Assembly (NCBI GenBank): GCA_016869015.1
Contig: VGFB01000009.1
Location: forward strand, 1-18,730
Direction: 5' to 3'
DNA length: 18,730 nt
From: Armatimonadota bacterium
GTDB lineage: Bacteria > Armatimonadota > Zipacnadia > Zipacnadales > VGFC01
The position numbers were made by a program, and so were the translations under genes. Positions 1 through 7,839 of the stretch are shown piece by piece. A model generated the notes under the pieces. It was not told the origin of the DNA. It searched no databases and saw only the letters and a list, made by a program, of their open reading frames with translations. Numbering within the stretch: the stretch's first letter is position 1; each line of letters starts with the position of its first letter.

Positions 1-58
1 CTGATGTTACGTCACTGGGCCGGCAACGTCAAGCCGCCCCGAGGACTGACGACGGTGC

Positions 59-1003
59 TCACCCGCCCACGGCCGCCTCTCGCACCGCCCGCAGGTTCTC
101 CTCGGGCGTCGGCGTGGGGAAGGCGCAGCCACAGGTGAGGATCAGCCCCTTGCCATCGACCTGCGCGATGGCGTCCTTGCCCTCCGCGCGAATCGCCTCG
201 GGGGGCACTTGGTCGCCCGTGACCTCATTGATGCCGCCGATGAGGCACGAGTTCGTCCTCGCGCGCGCCGCGGCGAGGCTCGGCCCGAAGGCGCGGTCGC
301 TCCAGCTGAGAGCGTTGTACGGCAGAGCCAGCCCCAGGTCGAAGTGCAGGTCCGGTCCGTGCAGGTGGGCGATGTTGAGCCACCCGCCGGCGTCCCGCCC
401 GGCCTGGAGGCATTCTCGGTCGACCTGCAACATCACCTGCTCGTAGGTCGCAGCGTCGGTGAACTCCCCACTGACCCCGTTGATGGCCAGGAAGATCCCG
501 TCCAGCACCCCCTCCTCCTCGATGGTCACCTTGGCCCAGCGCTTCAGTGTCTCGCCGATCACCTGCAGGCCGTAGGCCACCGCCTCCGGGTCCTCCTGCA
601 GGTGGTCCAGCACGAGCGGCCGCGCGGCAGCGATCCGCTGCGCGTACGCGAAGCAGTGGAAGACCGTGTCGACCAGTGGCCGGTCATCGGGCAGGCTCGC
701 CCGGATGCGTTTGAGGGCCTCCAAGTGCCGCCCGAAGTGCCCCCGGCGCACGTCGAGCGGCTCGATCAGCCGCCAATGCGCCGCGTGCTCGATGGCCGGC
801 AGCGAGGGCGGCATGTCGTAGGGGGCGTCGTGCATGACCTTGAGGAAGTCGACTTCATGGCGCGTCGCGAAGTCGATCTCCGCCTGGATGAACTCCTCGC
901 CGGCCTTGTCCTCAATCCACGTGAAGTGGTACCAGAAGCTATACGGCACGCGGTCTGTCTCCCCACCCGCGACAGCTGCCTGAACGCGCTCGCGCTTGGT
1001 CAT
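59..1003 (-). CDS. URO-D superfamily protein (methyltransferase/decarboxylase-like), not HemE
   Basis: A 314-residue cytoplasmic protein of the uroporphyrinogen decarboxylase superfamily, which contains true HemE and corrinoid- or thiol-dependent methyltransferases such as MtaA. Visible landmarks are the N-terminus MTKRERVQAA..DRVP, an HLHG motif at residues 213-216, WSDRAFGPSL near 234-243, and a C-terminal CGCAFPTPTPEENL at 291-304, matching the GC-x-P-x-x-T-P-x-E-N signature of the family. The HemE N-terminal arginine motif (RQAGRYLPEY type) is absent, so haem synthesis is unlikely. MtaA-type enzymes bind zinc through His-x-Cys plus a distal Cys. Here the first pair is His-x-His (213/215) and the distal cysteine may be C291 or C293. 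I chose the ATG at 1003 because a GGAG lies 6 bases upstream; an in-frame ATG at 1015 is possible, and an extension to 1543 would run into the divergent gene. No signal peptide. The substrate is unknown. Confidence 0.85.
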   Translation of the reverse strand: MTKRERVQAAVAGGETDRVPYSFWYHFTWIEDKAGEEFIQAEIDFATRHEVDFLKVMHDAPYDMPPSLPAIEHAAHWRLIEPLDVRRGHFGRHLEALKRIRASLPDDRPLVDTVFHCFAYAQRIAAARPLVLDHLQEDPEAVAYGLQVIGETLKRWAKVTIEEEGVLDGIFLAINGVSGEFTDAATYEQVMLQVDRECLQAGRDAGGWLNIAHLHGPDLHFDLGLALPYNALSWSDRAFGPSLAAARARTNSCLIGGINEVTGDQVPPEAIRAEGKDAIAQVDGKGLILTCGCAFPTPTPEENLRAVREAAVGG

Positions 1004-1157
1004 GGTGAGCTCCATCCCCCTGTTGGACGACGGGATCCGTGCACGGGCGGGCTGCCCATGCCACTCCTTACCAACACCCTCCCGAGCAGGGATTTCCTTC
1101 CACGTCACCCAACCTGCGGGGGGCCGCGCCTCGATCACTGCCGATGGGAGACCCCCG
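1004..1157. promoter_or_regulatory. Divergent intergenic region between the URO-D gene and the exported glycosidase-like gene
   Basis: This 154-bp gap separates two genes read away from each other, so it must hold the start signals of both unless transcription enters from outside. I find a Shine-Dalgarno sequence for each gene (GGAG before 1003, GGGAG at 1146-1150 before 1158) but no convincing -35/-10 pair on either strand. A 6-bp inverted repeat (TGTTGG at 1021-1026, CCAACA at 1071-1076) is too short to call an operator. Confidence 0.4.
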
Positions 1158-4100
1158 ATGCCCGCCCTGTTGACTGCGCTCGCATTGCTGTCGGGCGCCT
1201 TCGCCCAGGACGCTCCGGACCCCTGGACTCTCCTCAGCGACTTCGAGGGCGCGCAGCGGATGTGGACCAACGAGTCGGGCCCGACCGACTCGGTGCGGGT
1301 TACCGAGGAGCAGGCCTTCGCCGGCAAGCGCAGCCTCGCGGTGACGCTCATCCTGAACGCCCAGCCCCCGATGGTGCGCGCGACATGGCAGACGGACATC
1401 GGCGATCTGCGCCTGTCTCCCGAGAGCCGGATCCGCTTCCGCCTGAAGGGCAGTCCTCTGGCGCAGCTGCCCCACGGGGGCATCATCCTGGTCGAGAGCA
1501 ACGGGAAGACGGGCGGCGGCGATTCGCACTGGATCCTCGGCATCCCCGAGGAGACCTACTCCGATCCGGAGTGGCACGAGTTCCTCAGCCGGCCGGTGCG
1601 CGAAGCCGGGAACCCGGACTGGGCGCCCGATGCGGACGGGAAGGTCGACCCGACGCGGATCAGCCGGCTGCTGTTCGTCGCGCAGGAAGAGGCGCCGCCC
1701 GATCTGCTCAAGCCCTTCACCGTGTACCTCGACGATGTGGAGGTGAGCCACGCCGTGGCGCAGGAGCCGACGTACACCGACGCGACCGTCGAGGCGCAGC
1801 CCGAGCACGTCACGCCCATCTGGCGCGGCTTCAGGGGGCGCAAGCGCGAGCATCCGGCCACGCTGACCTTCGAGGAGCTGACGGGCTGGCGCGTCGCCCA
1901 CATGGAGGGCGATACGGGGCAGCTGTTGCGCTCCGAGGATGAGCCCTGCTACGAGGGCCTGCGGTACCAGGCGAAGCTCGTGTACGCCTCGCCGGGGGGC
2001 TCCGGGCGGTTCGAACTCCTGCCGCCGAAGCCGGTCCCGTTGCCGGCGAAGTGGAACGCGGTAAGCCTGTGGGTCTTCGGCAACAACTGGGCGTGGGTCC
2101 CGAAGCCCGATACCCCGCAAGTGCAGCTCTGGGTGCGTCTTCTCGACGCGGGAGGGCAGCGGCACCGGCTGCACGTGGGAACGGTCGACTTCCGCTTCTA
2201 CGGCTGGCTGCAGAAGCGGCTGCGAGACGACCCGGTCGGCGATCCCCGGCATCTCTTCTGGGGCGGCCCGGCCGACGGCGTGGTCCATCACCCGGCGCAG
2301 CTGGAGGCCATCGAGGTCCTCAACGGGACCCAACCCGAGCCGCGCACGATCTACCTCGAGTCACTCAGCTTCTACCAGGACGACATGCCCCTGCCGAGCT
2401 TCCGGCCGCGGCTGCTTGACGACCTGCCCTTCCCGACGACACCCGACACGATCCTCCCGACCCTCGAGCAGCCCGCCGAGGTGGCACTGACTCGCGAGGC
2501 CGAGACCTTCGTCTTCACCATCCGGGGCGACGAGCGCGTCGTGTATCGCTACACGCCGAAGACGGGCACGCTCTCCGATCTCACGGCGCAGGTCGCGGAC
2601 CGCGCGGTGTTCACGCCGTGCGCCGGCGCAGGGCCGGTGCTGCTGCTTGCCGGGCGCGAGCGCGAGCCAACCTCGGCCGAGGTCGAGCGGACGCTGGTCG
2701 ATGCGAAGGTGAAGGACGGCGGCCTTTCCACGCGCTGGCGCGCAGCGTGCGAGGGCGACGCGACCGAGTACACCCTCGCCCTGCGGGCCAAGGGGAAGTC
2801 GCTCATCGTCGATTGGGGCTCGCGGGAGGCGAAGGCGACCGCGCTGCGGCTGGGCTGGGCCGAGGGACTGACCCGCCCGCGCATCCTCCGCGTGCCGTAC
2901 CTCACCATCTACAGCCAGGGCCCGCACGTGCTGCTCGACGGGGACACCTTCTGCCTCACGCTGCTGGACTGGTACAACACCGAGTCCTCAGGGCTCAACG
3001 TGGCCTCCGGCGTTACCGATACGACGGCGATCCTCAACGGTGGCTCGTACTACGGCCCCCTCACCGATGGCACGCGCAACCCCCTCGGTGAGCGGCAGTT
3101 CATCAACCTCTCCTCGCGCTTCGAGGAGGTGCTGCCCAACATCCCCAACCCGCCCTCGACGCAGCGCGCCGTCACGAGCACCCACCTGTACAACCACCTC
3201 GGCGGGATCAGCCGGGATCGCTACGACATCTGGCTGGACATGTGGCGGCAGTACAAGCGGCGGGGCATCGCGAAGGTGATGGTTACCCACCACGAGGACG
3301 CGTGGAGCGACGGCGCCGACGTGGGCCAGGGGCCGCAGGAGTACACCTTCTGCACCGAGGCCTCGCCCGAGGTCGGCGATGAGAAGATGATCGCCTACTG
3401 TCAGGCCATGCGTGAGATGGGCTACTACATCGGCCTGTACGAGAACTTCACCGACTACAACCCGCTCGGGAAGTCCTGGGACGAGCGCAACGCGGCGCGC
3501 AACTCCGTCGGCGAGCTGATGCGCGTCTGGCCTCCGACGTACGCGATCCGGCCGCTGAAGGCGCTGGAGCTGGCGCTGCACTACCCGCGTGAGGTGGCGC
3601 GGAAGTTCGGCACGAACACCGCCTACCGTGACTGCCACACCGCCTACCCGCCCTGGGGGCAGGTGGACTTCCAGGCCGGCAGCCCGGGGGCCGGCAAGTT
3701 CGCCGCGAACTTCCGGGCCTGGGGCGCGCTCCTCATGGATGGCCACAAGGCCTACCACGGCCCCATCTTCAGCGAAGGCATCCACCACTGGTTCTCCGCC
3801 GGCCTCGTGGACGGCAACTACGCGCAGACAGGCATCCCCAACGCGACCGAACAGCCGTTGTTCGTGGACTTCGACCTCCGCAAGATCCATCCCCTCGAAG
3901 CCGACATCGCCATGCAGCCCCACTGGGCCTGGGGCGGTGACACCTGGCGCGGCCTGGCGACGACCATCGCCTACGGGCACATCGGCTTCCAGACAGTCGA
4001 CAGCCTCGAGGATGCGGGGCGCTACTACTACCTCATCCAGCAGCTCCAATCCCGCTACGTGATGGAGCCGGTCGAGTCGATCCTCTACCACGTCGACGGC

Positions 4101-4616
4101 GAGCTGCTGCCGATTACCGAGGTCCTGAAGCGCGGCCTCAACGGCGCGAACCAGGTCCTCGTCCGCTATCGCAACGGCCTCGAGGTCGCCGTCAACTGCG
4201 ACCCGCAGGAGCGCTGGCAGGTGCAGTTGGCGGGGAAGCCCCATGACCTCTCGCCGCATGGTTGGGTGGCGGTGATGGGGGACGACTTCGAGGAGTGGTC
4301 CACCGTCACCGATGGCGTGCGCCAGAGCTACGTGCGGTCCCCCGAGTACACGTTCGTGGACGGCGGCGGGACGCTGCGCGACTTCGGCGCCCTCGAGACC
4401 GACGGCGCGCTCGCCCTCCGGCCCCACGCGTCGGGCGGGCGAGAGCTGATCGTCATCGCGGCGGTGACGAGAGTGCAGATCGCCGCTGGGGAGGGTGCCA
4501 CGGTGGAGGCGCTAGCGGAGGACAGCTCCTCCCTCGGCCCGGTGGCAGCCGAACGCGCTGGAGGGCGACTCGCGTGGACGCCGTCAGGGAAGGCGGTCTC
4601 GTTCGTCTTGCCCTGA
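1158..4616 (+). CDS. Exported multidomain glycosidase-like protein (GH101/GH129-like barrel, tentative)
   Basis: 1152 residues. The ATG at 1158 has GGGAG 7 bases upstream and opens a clean signal peptide (residues 1-16, ending AFA before QDAPD). Two beta-sandwich, carbohydrate-binding-like modules follow, at about 22-200 (ending in YLDDVEV) and 230-400 (ending in IYLESLSFYQDD). Both end with the strand typical of jelly-roll modules that describe a bound sugar. A larger beta-sandwich at about 430-650 leads into a probable TIM barrel at about 670-970, with YDIWLDMWRQYKRRG, MVTHHEDAW, YRDCHTAYPPW (D825, H827) and GPIFSEGIHHWF (E873). A C-terminal beta domain (RYRNGLEVAVN) closes the protein. The D-x-HTA motif and downstream Glu recur in the 1438-residue protein at 11621-15937, so both are probably retaining glycosidases of one clan. 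The family assignment is from memory of GH101/GH129-type layouts, and the substrate is unknown. The gene ends 17 bp from a convergent gene. Confidence 0.85.
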   Translation: MPALLTALALLSGAFAQDAPDPWTLLSDFEGAQRMWTNESGPTDSVRVTEEQAFAGKRSLAVTLILNAQPPMVRATWQTDIGDLRLSPESRIRFRLKGSPLAQLPHGGIILVESNGKTGGGDSHWILGIPEETYSDPEWHEFLSRPVREAGNPDWAPDADGKVDPTRISRLLFVAQEEAPPDLLKPFTVYLDDVEVSHAVAQEPTYTDATVEAQPEHVTPIWRGFRGRKREHPATLTFEELTGWRVAHMEGDTGQLLRSEDEPCYEGLRYQAKLVYASPGGSGRFELLPPKPVPLPAKWNAVSLWVFGNNWAWVPKPDTPQVQLWVRLLDAGGQRHRLHVGTVDFRFYGWLQKRLRDDPVGDPRHLFWGGPADGVVHHPAQLEAIEVLNGTQPEPRTIYLESLSFYQDDMPLPSFRPRLLDDLPFPTTPDTILPTLEQPAEVALTREAETFVFTIRGDERVVYRYTPKTGTLSDLTAQVADRAVFTPCAGAGPVLLLAGREREPTSAEVERTLVDAKVKDGGLSTRWRAACEGDATEYTLALRAKGKSLIVDWGSREAKATALRLGWAEGLTRPRILRVPYLTIYSQGPHVLLDGDTFCLTLLDWYNTESSGLNVASGVTDTTAILNGGSYYGPLTDGTRNPLGERQFINLSSRFEEVLPNIPNPPSTQRAVTSTHLYNHLGGISRDRYDIWLDMWRQYKRRGIAKVMVTHHEDAWSDGADVGQGPQEYTFCTEASPEVGDEKMIAYCQAMREMGYYIGLYENFTDYNPLGKSWDERNAARNSVGELMRVWPPTYAIRPLKALELALHYPREVARKFGTNTAYRDCHTAYPPWGQVDFQAGSPGAGKFAANFRAWGALLMDGHKAYHGPIFSEGIHHWFSAGLVDGNYAQTGIPNATEQPLFVDFDLRKIHPLEADIAMQPHWAWGGDTWRGLATTIAYGHIGFQTVDSLEDAGRYYYLIQQLQSRYVMEPVESILYHVDGELLPITEVLKRGLNGANQVLVRYRNGLEVAVNCDPQERWQVQLAGKPHDLSPHGWVAVMGDDFEEWSTVTDGVRQSYVRSPEYTFVDGGGTLRDFGALETDGALALRPHASGGRELIVIAAVTRVQIAAGEGATVEALAEDSSSLGPVAAERAGGRLAWTPSGKAVSFVLP

Positions 4617-4624
4617 GCCTTGGA

Positions 4625-4663
4625 GAGATCGGGCTACCCGTTCACGCTGCCCACCCCGATCTC
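4625..4663. terminator. Candidate hairpin at the convergent gene junction
   Basis: A perfect 9-bp inverted repeat, GAGATCGGG at 4625-4633 and CCCGATCTC at 4655-4663, with a 21-base loop, spans the junction of the plus-strand gene ending at 4616 and the minus-strand gene ending at 4634. The position suits a bidirectional terminator. There is no U-tract, the loop is long, and the right arm lies within the last codons of the minus-strand ORF, so this is tentative. Confidence 0.3.
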
Positions 4664-4887
4664 GGTCAGCGGAGTGTCCAGGACGAGCGACAGCTCCTCG
4701 CTCTGCCCCTGACGCATGAACAGCTCGCGAGAGACGATCTCCCGATCCTCCTTCATCGCCGCGACGAAGTACCGCTGCGCCCAGGGCTCGGCGGCGTCGA
4801 AGGTGCATTTGGTGTCGCCGGTTCGCGAGGGCAACGGGCACACAACAGGACGGCGATGCCCATCAGTAGAGCGCGGCCACCGCACAC
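4634..4887 (-). CDS. Small exported protein of unknown function, apparently frameshifted
   Basis: The downstream part, from GDTKCTFDAAEPWAQRYF to EIGVGSVNG and a TAG at 4634-4636, has strongly GC-ended codons and a balanced protein-like composition, so it looks like genuine coding sequence. No good start exists in that frame: it stays open upstream only into arginine-rich sequence that overlaps the neighbouring gene's end. In another frame, a GTG at 4887 has an excellent GGGAGG 8 bases upstream and encodes a signal-peptide-like start (MCGGRALLMGIAVLLCARC), but that frame stops after 44 residues. Joining the two needs a -1 shift (one base missing) somewhere between about 4840 and 4815. I see no classical slippery heptamer, so a natural frameshift mutation or an assembly error is more likely than programmed shifting. 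It is last in the minus-strand block, 36 bp after the lipoprotein gene. Unrecognised family. Confidence 0.5.
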
Positions 4888-4895
4888 GGCAACCA

Positions 4896-4901
4896 CCTCC
4901 C
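4896..4901 (-). promoter_or_regulatory. Shine-Dalgarno GGGAGG that sets the GTG start at 4887
   Basis: GGGAGG on the minus strand, 8 bases before GTG 4887. It is the reason for placing the start of the small exported ORF in the frame encoding the hydrophobic leader rather than in the frame of its C-terminal half. Confidence 0.5.
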
Positions 4902-4923
4902 GAAGGGGACCGCCAACCGGTCG

Positions 4924-5946
4924 TCAGTAGAGAGGCATCGGGCCCATGGCGGCGATGTTGCCGATCCACTGGTCAATCTGGAAGTCGCGAGCGGCGGCAC
5001 TGGGCGCGACCTGGATGGCAGCGGCGCCCACGGGTTCGAGCCTGCCCTCTCCCGTGGACTGCCATCGCAGCACCCCGAGCGCCGCCCCCTCCCTCCTCAG
5101 GGCGCCGGCTCCGGAGAAGTCCGCCTCCACCGTGAAGCCGCCCGTCACGCCGCCCCGAGCCTCGAGGGCCCAACGGTCCCATCGCGTCCCAGCCTCTCCC
5201 CAGAGCCAGAACGTCTGTCGGTCGCCGGAGGGGCTCTCGTAGGTGCCGCTCGCCCCCTTCGCGAGTAAGGGCTCGAAGGGCGAGGCAAGCGTGCCAGTGA
5301 GAGGAACCCGGATCTCAAGGCGCGAGCCGTCATCCGGGTCCAGTTCAAGCACGTCGCGGTCAGTGTTGCGGAGGTGGAGGAACGCGATGGAGCGCCCGTC
5401 GGGAAGCGTCGCCGTCCCCCGCTCATACTGCTCTTGCTTTCGGGAGTACGGGTCGATGCCGCGCTCGTACACCAGTTGGGCACCGTCCCACAAGGTCTCC
5501 TCGACGGTGTGGGCATTGTACTGCCCGCCGTCCACCGACTGGAAGGTGACGGTCTTGGTCCGCCCGTCCGGGTAGTGGAAGGTCTGGTAGCCGGCGCCCG
5601 TCCACTTGTCGCGGACGAGATCGATGACGGTGCAGTCGGACATGGTCCCCCGCCATCGTTCGAGGCCTGACGGGTCCCCTGGTTCGGGCGGAAGCTGCAC
5701 CCACTCCGGGATACACGCCTGGGCGTCCGCCGCCCCCCCACCCAAGACGGTCTCCTGCCGGGCGTAGAGAATGGCGAACCAGCGCTTAACCAACAGTACG
5801 GTCGTCACGTGGTCGGCGGCGGCGTCCCTCAGCTCGCGAAGCTCGGCAGGTTCCGCCGGCGTGCCGGGGCCGGAGCACCCGGCCACCAGACATGACAACA
5901 CGGCGCCGACGAGAATGACCGGCGTCAGACCTGCCGAAAGCCTCAT
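4924..5946 (-). CDS. Putative lipoprotein of unknown function
   Basis: 340 residues from the ATG at 5946. The N-terminus MRLSAGLTPVILVGAVLS is followed by a lipobox LVAG-C with the modified cysteine at residue 24, then a Gly/Pro/Glu-rich tether (SGPGTPAEPAEL), so the product should be a membrane-anchored lipoprotein. After a short helical stretch (HVTTVLLVKRWFAILYARQE), the rest is predicted largely beta: YPDGRTKTVTFQSVDGGQY, TLPDGRSIAFLHL and WALEARGGVTGGFTVEADF. The repeated strand-DGR-strand pattern recalls MORN-like or RHS-type hairpins, but too few copies are visible to name a domain. The start lies 22 bp after the stop of the upstream FG-GAP/HEAT gene, which suggests co-transcription. 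The Shine-Dalgarno is weak (a G-run about 9 bases upstream). An in-frame extension to 6066 would overlap the upstream gene and lose the lipobox. No family recognised. Confidence 0.75.
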   Translation of the reverse strand: MRLSAGLTPVILVGAVLSCLVAGCSGPGTPAEPAELRELRDAAADHVTTVLLVKRWFAILYARQETVLGGGAADAQACIPEWVQLPPEPGDPSGLERWRGTMSDCTVIDLVRDKWTGAGYQTFHYPDGRTKTVTFQSVDGGQYNAHTVEETLWDGAQLVYERGIDPYSRKQEQYERGTATLPDGRSIAFLHLRNTDRDVLELDPDDGSRLEIRVPLTGTLASPFEPLLAKGASGTYESPSGDRQTFWLWGEAGTRWDRWALEARGGVTGGFTVEADFSGAGALRREGAALGVLRWQSTGEGRLEPVGAAAIQVAPSAAARDFQIDQWIGNIAAMGPMPLY

Positions 5947-5968
5947 GACGCATCGCCCCCAGGGCCCA

Positions 5969-7774
5969 TCAGTCGGCCGGGAATAGCGGCCCCGAAGCCC
6001 CGGCTGCCTTCCGGCGCAGCGAAACGAGCGACCACGTCGCGACCTCGCGCCCCTCAGTGGTGGCATGGGTAGCGCTCATCTCCTGCAGCAGCGGAATCGC
6101 CTCGACCACGCCCCGCTCCCGCAGCAGGTGCGCAGCCGCAACCGCCGCGGCGCAATCCCCTTCGCCAGGCTGGGCGCCGGTGTCGAGGCGCGACGGCAGC
6201 GTTCGCTCCACTCGCGACACCAGGATCGGGAGGGCCGCGTCCCCCAGCCGCTCCGAGACGGCCGTGAACCAGCCGGGAACATACCCCGTCTCGTAGTCTG
6301 CGCAGTACAGGTCTCCCCAGATCGACACATCGGGCGGCGGAGCATCCTCGGCCAGCGAGCGCGTCAGCTCCTGCTCTACGGCCTCGCCGGTCATCCCAAG
6401 CAGACGCCGCTTCGCCTCGTGGTTTCCCGATCGCGAGAGTTCCAGCAGCAGATCGAAGGCGTCGGGCACACCCAGGTCAATGAGGGCCAACGTGGCTGCG
6501 GCACTCGTCTCGACATGCGAGGTGCGCCCCAGGTTGCGCAAGGCTGCGATGGCCTCGGCGGTTCTCACGGCCACCAGTGCCTCGACCACCGCCAGGCCGA
6601 ACGCCTCGTGCTCCCGGAAGATCGCCTCCAGACGAGGCACCGTGGCGTCCTCGCCCAGCTCCGCGATGAGATAGGGGACGCTCGGCTCGGACGGCTCCTC
6701 GGGCTCCGTCTCGGGCTCCGTCTCGACCGCGGCCCCTTGTGGATCACCGGTCTGTGTCTTGTTGAGCTTGCGCGCCACCGCATCCCGAACTTCAGGGAAT
6801 GGGTGATTGCGCACAGCCAGGAGAGCCTCCGTGGCTCGGGGATCGTCAATGTCGCAGAGGGCGTCTGCAGCGGCCAAGACTACCCCCCCTCGCCTGTCCT
6901 GCACTGCCTGCAGCACGCCCTCAATGGCCTCTGGAGTCCGGATTCGGCCCAGAGCGGTTACGGCCGTCGCCGCCACGCCCTCCGTAGGCTCATGCAGGAG
7001 CTCCAGCAGACGCGGCACGCACGCTTCGACGCCCAGGATGCCGGCCGCCTCGGTAGCCGCGAAGAGAGTGTCGTCGTAGCCGCTGGCAAGTCCGGCGCCT
7101 AACCCGTGCACCACCGCCGAGGGAGCAGGGAAGTAGAGCACGAAGTGATCGTGCGCCAGGCGGTAGAACCGGACGTCCAAGTGCCCGGGCCCGTTCGCCT
7201 TGGGCCCGGGCAGAGGGGTCGCCTCTTCGGGGGCCATCGCCGCGAGGTAGCCGGGAAGTTGCCCCGTGGCGATCAGCTCGAGTGGGCCATCGCCTTCGAG
7301 GTCGATGAGGCCTTGGCGGTGAGAGGTCGGGTACCCGAACGCCAGCCCGGGAAGGAGACGAAATCGCCCGTCCTGGAAGTCCAGGACGCTGAAGCCCCAG
7401 TTCCCCTCGTCATGACACCAGATGATGACTTCCAGGACGCGGTCGCCATCGAGGTCCCGGAACTCGAGTTCATCGAGCTGCTCGTGGCTGAAGACCTTGC
7501 GCCATTCCCCATCGCGCTCACATAGGATGAGCAGGTGGGTGTACCCGGCGGGCCAGGTGTCTGACTCTCCCGGCGGCACGAGCTTGTACTGGATGATCCA
7601 CTCCTTCCCCGGTGTGTCGTCCACGTTGGCCTGCACGTGGAAGAGGACCTGGGCGCCCGCCGGGATGAACTGACGCACCTCGGCGAGTTCGTCTGCCGGA
7701 CGAACGACGCCCGCGCCCACGAGAAGCGCCAGTGTGGCCCCCCACAACCCGATCCCAACACGTCTCCGCTCCAT
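5969..7774 (-). CDS. Exported FG-GAP/VCBS-like protein with HEAT repeats
   Basis: 601 residues. The ATG at 7774 has GGGGGAAGAG immediately upstream and opens a signal peptide (MERRRVGIGLW...LLVGAGVVRPA, cleavage near residue 27). The N-terminal part carries two FG-GAP/VCBS-like strands with acidic loops (FRDLDGDRVLEVII and IDLEGDGPLELIA), the type that binds calcium in propellers. From about residue 250, pairs of helices form HEAT-type repeats (for example VPRLLELLHEP..ATAVTALGRI, PEAIEGVLQAVQDRRG, DPRATEALLAVRNH). They are interrupted at about 350-361 by an acidic linker with two ETEP repeats, then resume (VPRLEAIFREHE, TAEAIAALRNLG). HEAT solenoids usually mediate protein binding, so a scaffold or adaptor role outside the cytoplasm is a reasonable inference, not a demonstrated function. 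It lies between a propeller gene (65 bp upstream) and the lipoprotein gene (22 bp downstream). A start at 7813 is less likely because it would bury the signal peptide. Confidence 0.78.
   Translation of the reverse strand: MERRRVGIGLWGATLALLVGAGVVRPADELAEVRQFIPAGAQVLFHVQANVDDTPGKEWIIQYKLVPPGESDTWPAGYTHLLILCERDGEWRKVFSHEQLDELEFRDLDGDRVLEVIIWCHDEGNWGFSVLDFQDGRFRLLPGLAFGYPTSHRQGLIDLEGDGPLELIATGQLPGYLAAMAPEEATPLPGPKANGPGHLDVRFYRLAHDHFVLYFPAPSAVVHGLGAGLASGYDDTLFAATEAAGILGVEACVPRLLELLHEPTEGVAATAVTALGRIRTPEAIEGVLQAVQDRRGGVVLAAADALCDIDDPRATEALLAVRNHPFPEVRDAVARKLNKTQTGDPQGAAVETEPETEPEEPSEPSVPYLIAELGEDATVPRLEAIFREHEAFGLAVVEALVAVRTAEAIAALRNLGRTSHVETSAAATLALIDLGVPDAFDLLLELSRSGNHEAKRRLLGMTGEAVEQELTRSLAEDAPPPDVSIWGDLYCADYETGYVPGWFTAVSERLGDAALPILVSRVERTLPSRLDTGAQPGEGDCAAAVAAAHLLRERGVVEAIPLLQEMSATHATTEGREVATWSLVSLRRKAAGASGPLFPAD
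6699..6722 (-). repeat. Two tandem 12-bp units encoding ETEP-ETEP in the acidic linker
   Basis: TCGGGCTCCGTC occurs twice back to back (6699-6710 and 6711-6722) and encodes the repeated ETEP of the linker between the two HEAT blocks. The unit is a multiple of three, so slippage would change linker length without breaking the frame. Confidence 0.7.
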
Positions 7775-7839
7775 CGCTCTTCCCCCTTGGACCCCGAGTG
7801 TGCCGCCGGACATGGGCCTTCAGGCTCGTGCGCGGCCGC

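Noticed and set aside
1..58. Possible 3' end of another gene or a terminator at the left edge
   Set aside because: The short stretch shows no strong hairpin, and no frame can be distinguished as coding.
1004..1543. Upstream extension of the URO-D reading frame
   Set aside because: It would overlap the divergent gene's signal peptide, and the family N-terminus begins at MTKRER with its own ribosome site.
209..1942. A 577-codon plus-strand open frame across the URO-D gene and the start of the exported glycosidase-like gene
   Set aside because: It runs opposite the URO-D gene and out of frame with the exported protein. The composition is Arg/Ala-rich and unlike a real protein.
2988..4427. A 479-codon minus-strand open frame inside the 1152-residue gene
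   Set aside because: Antisense shadow with repetitive Val/Arg/Glu composition and no start context.
4800..4860. Programmed -1 frameshifting in the small exported ORF
   Set aside because: No X-XXY-YYZ slippery heptamer or convincing downstream stimulatory structure is visible in the overlap.
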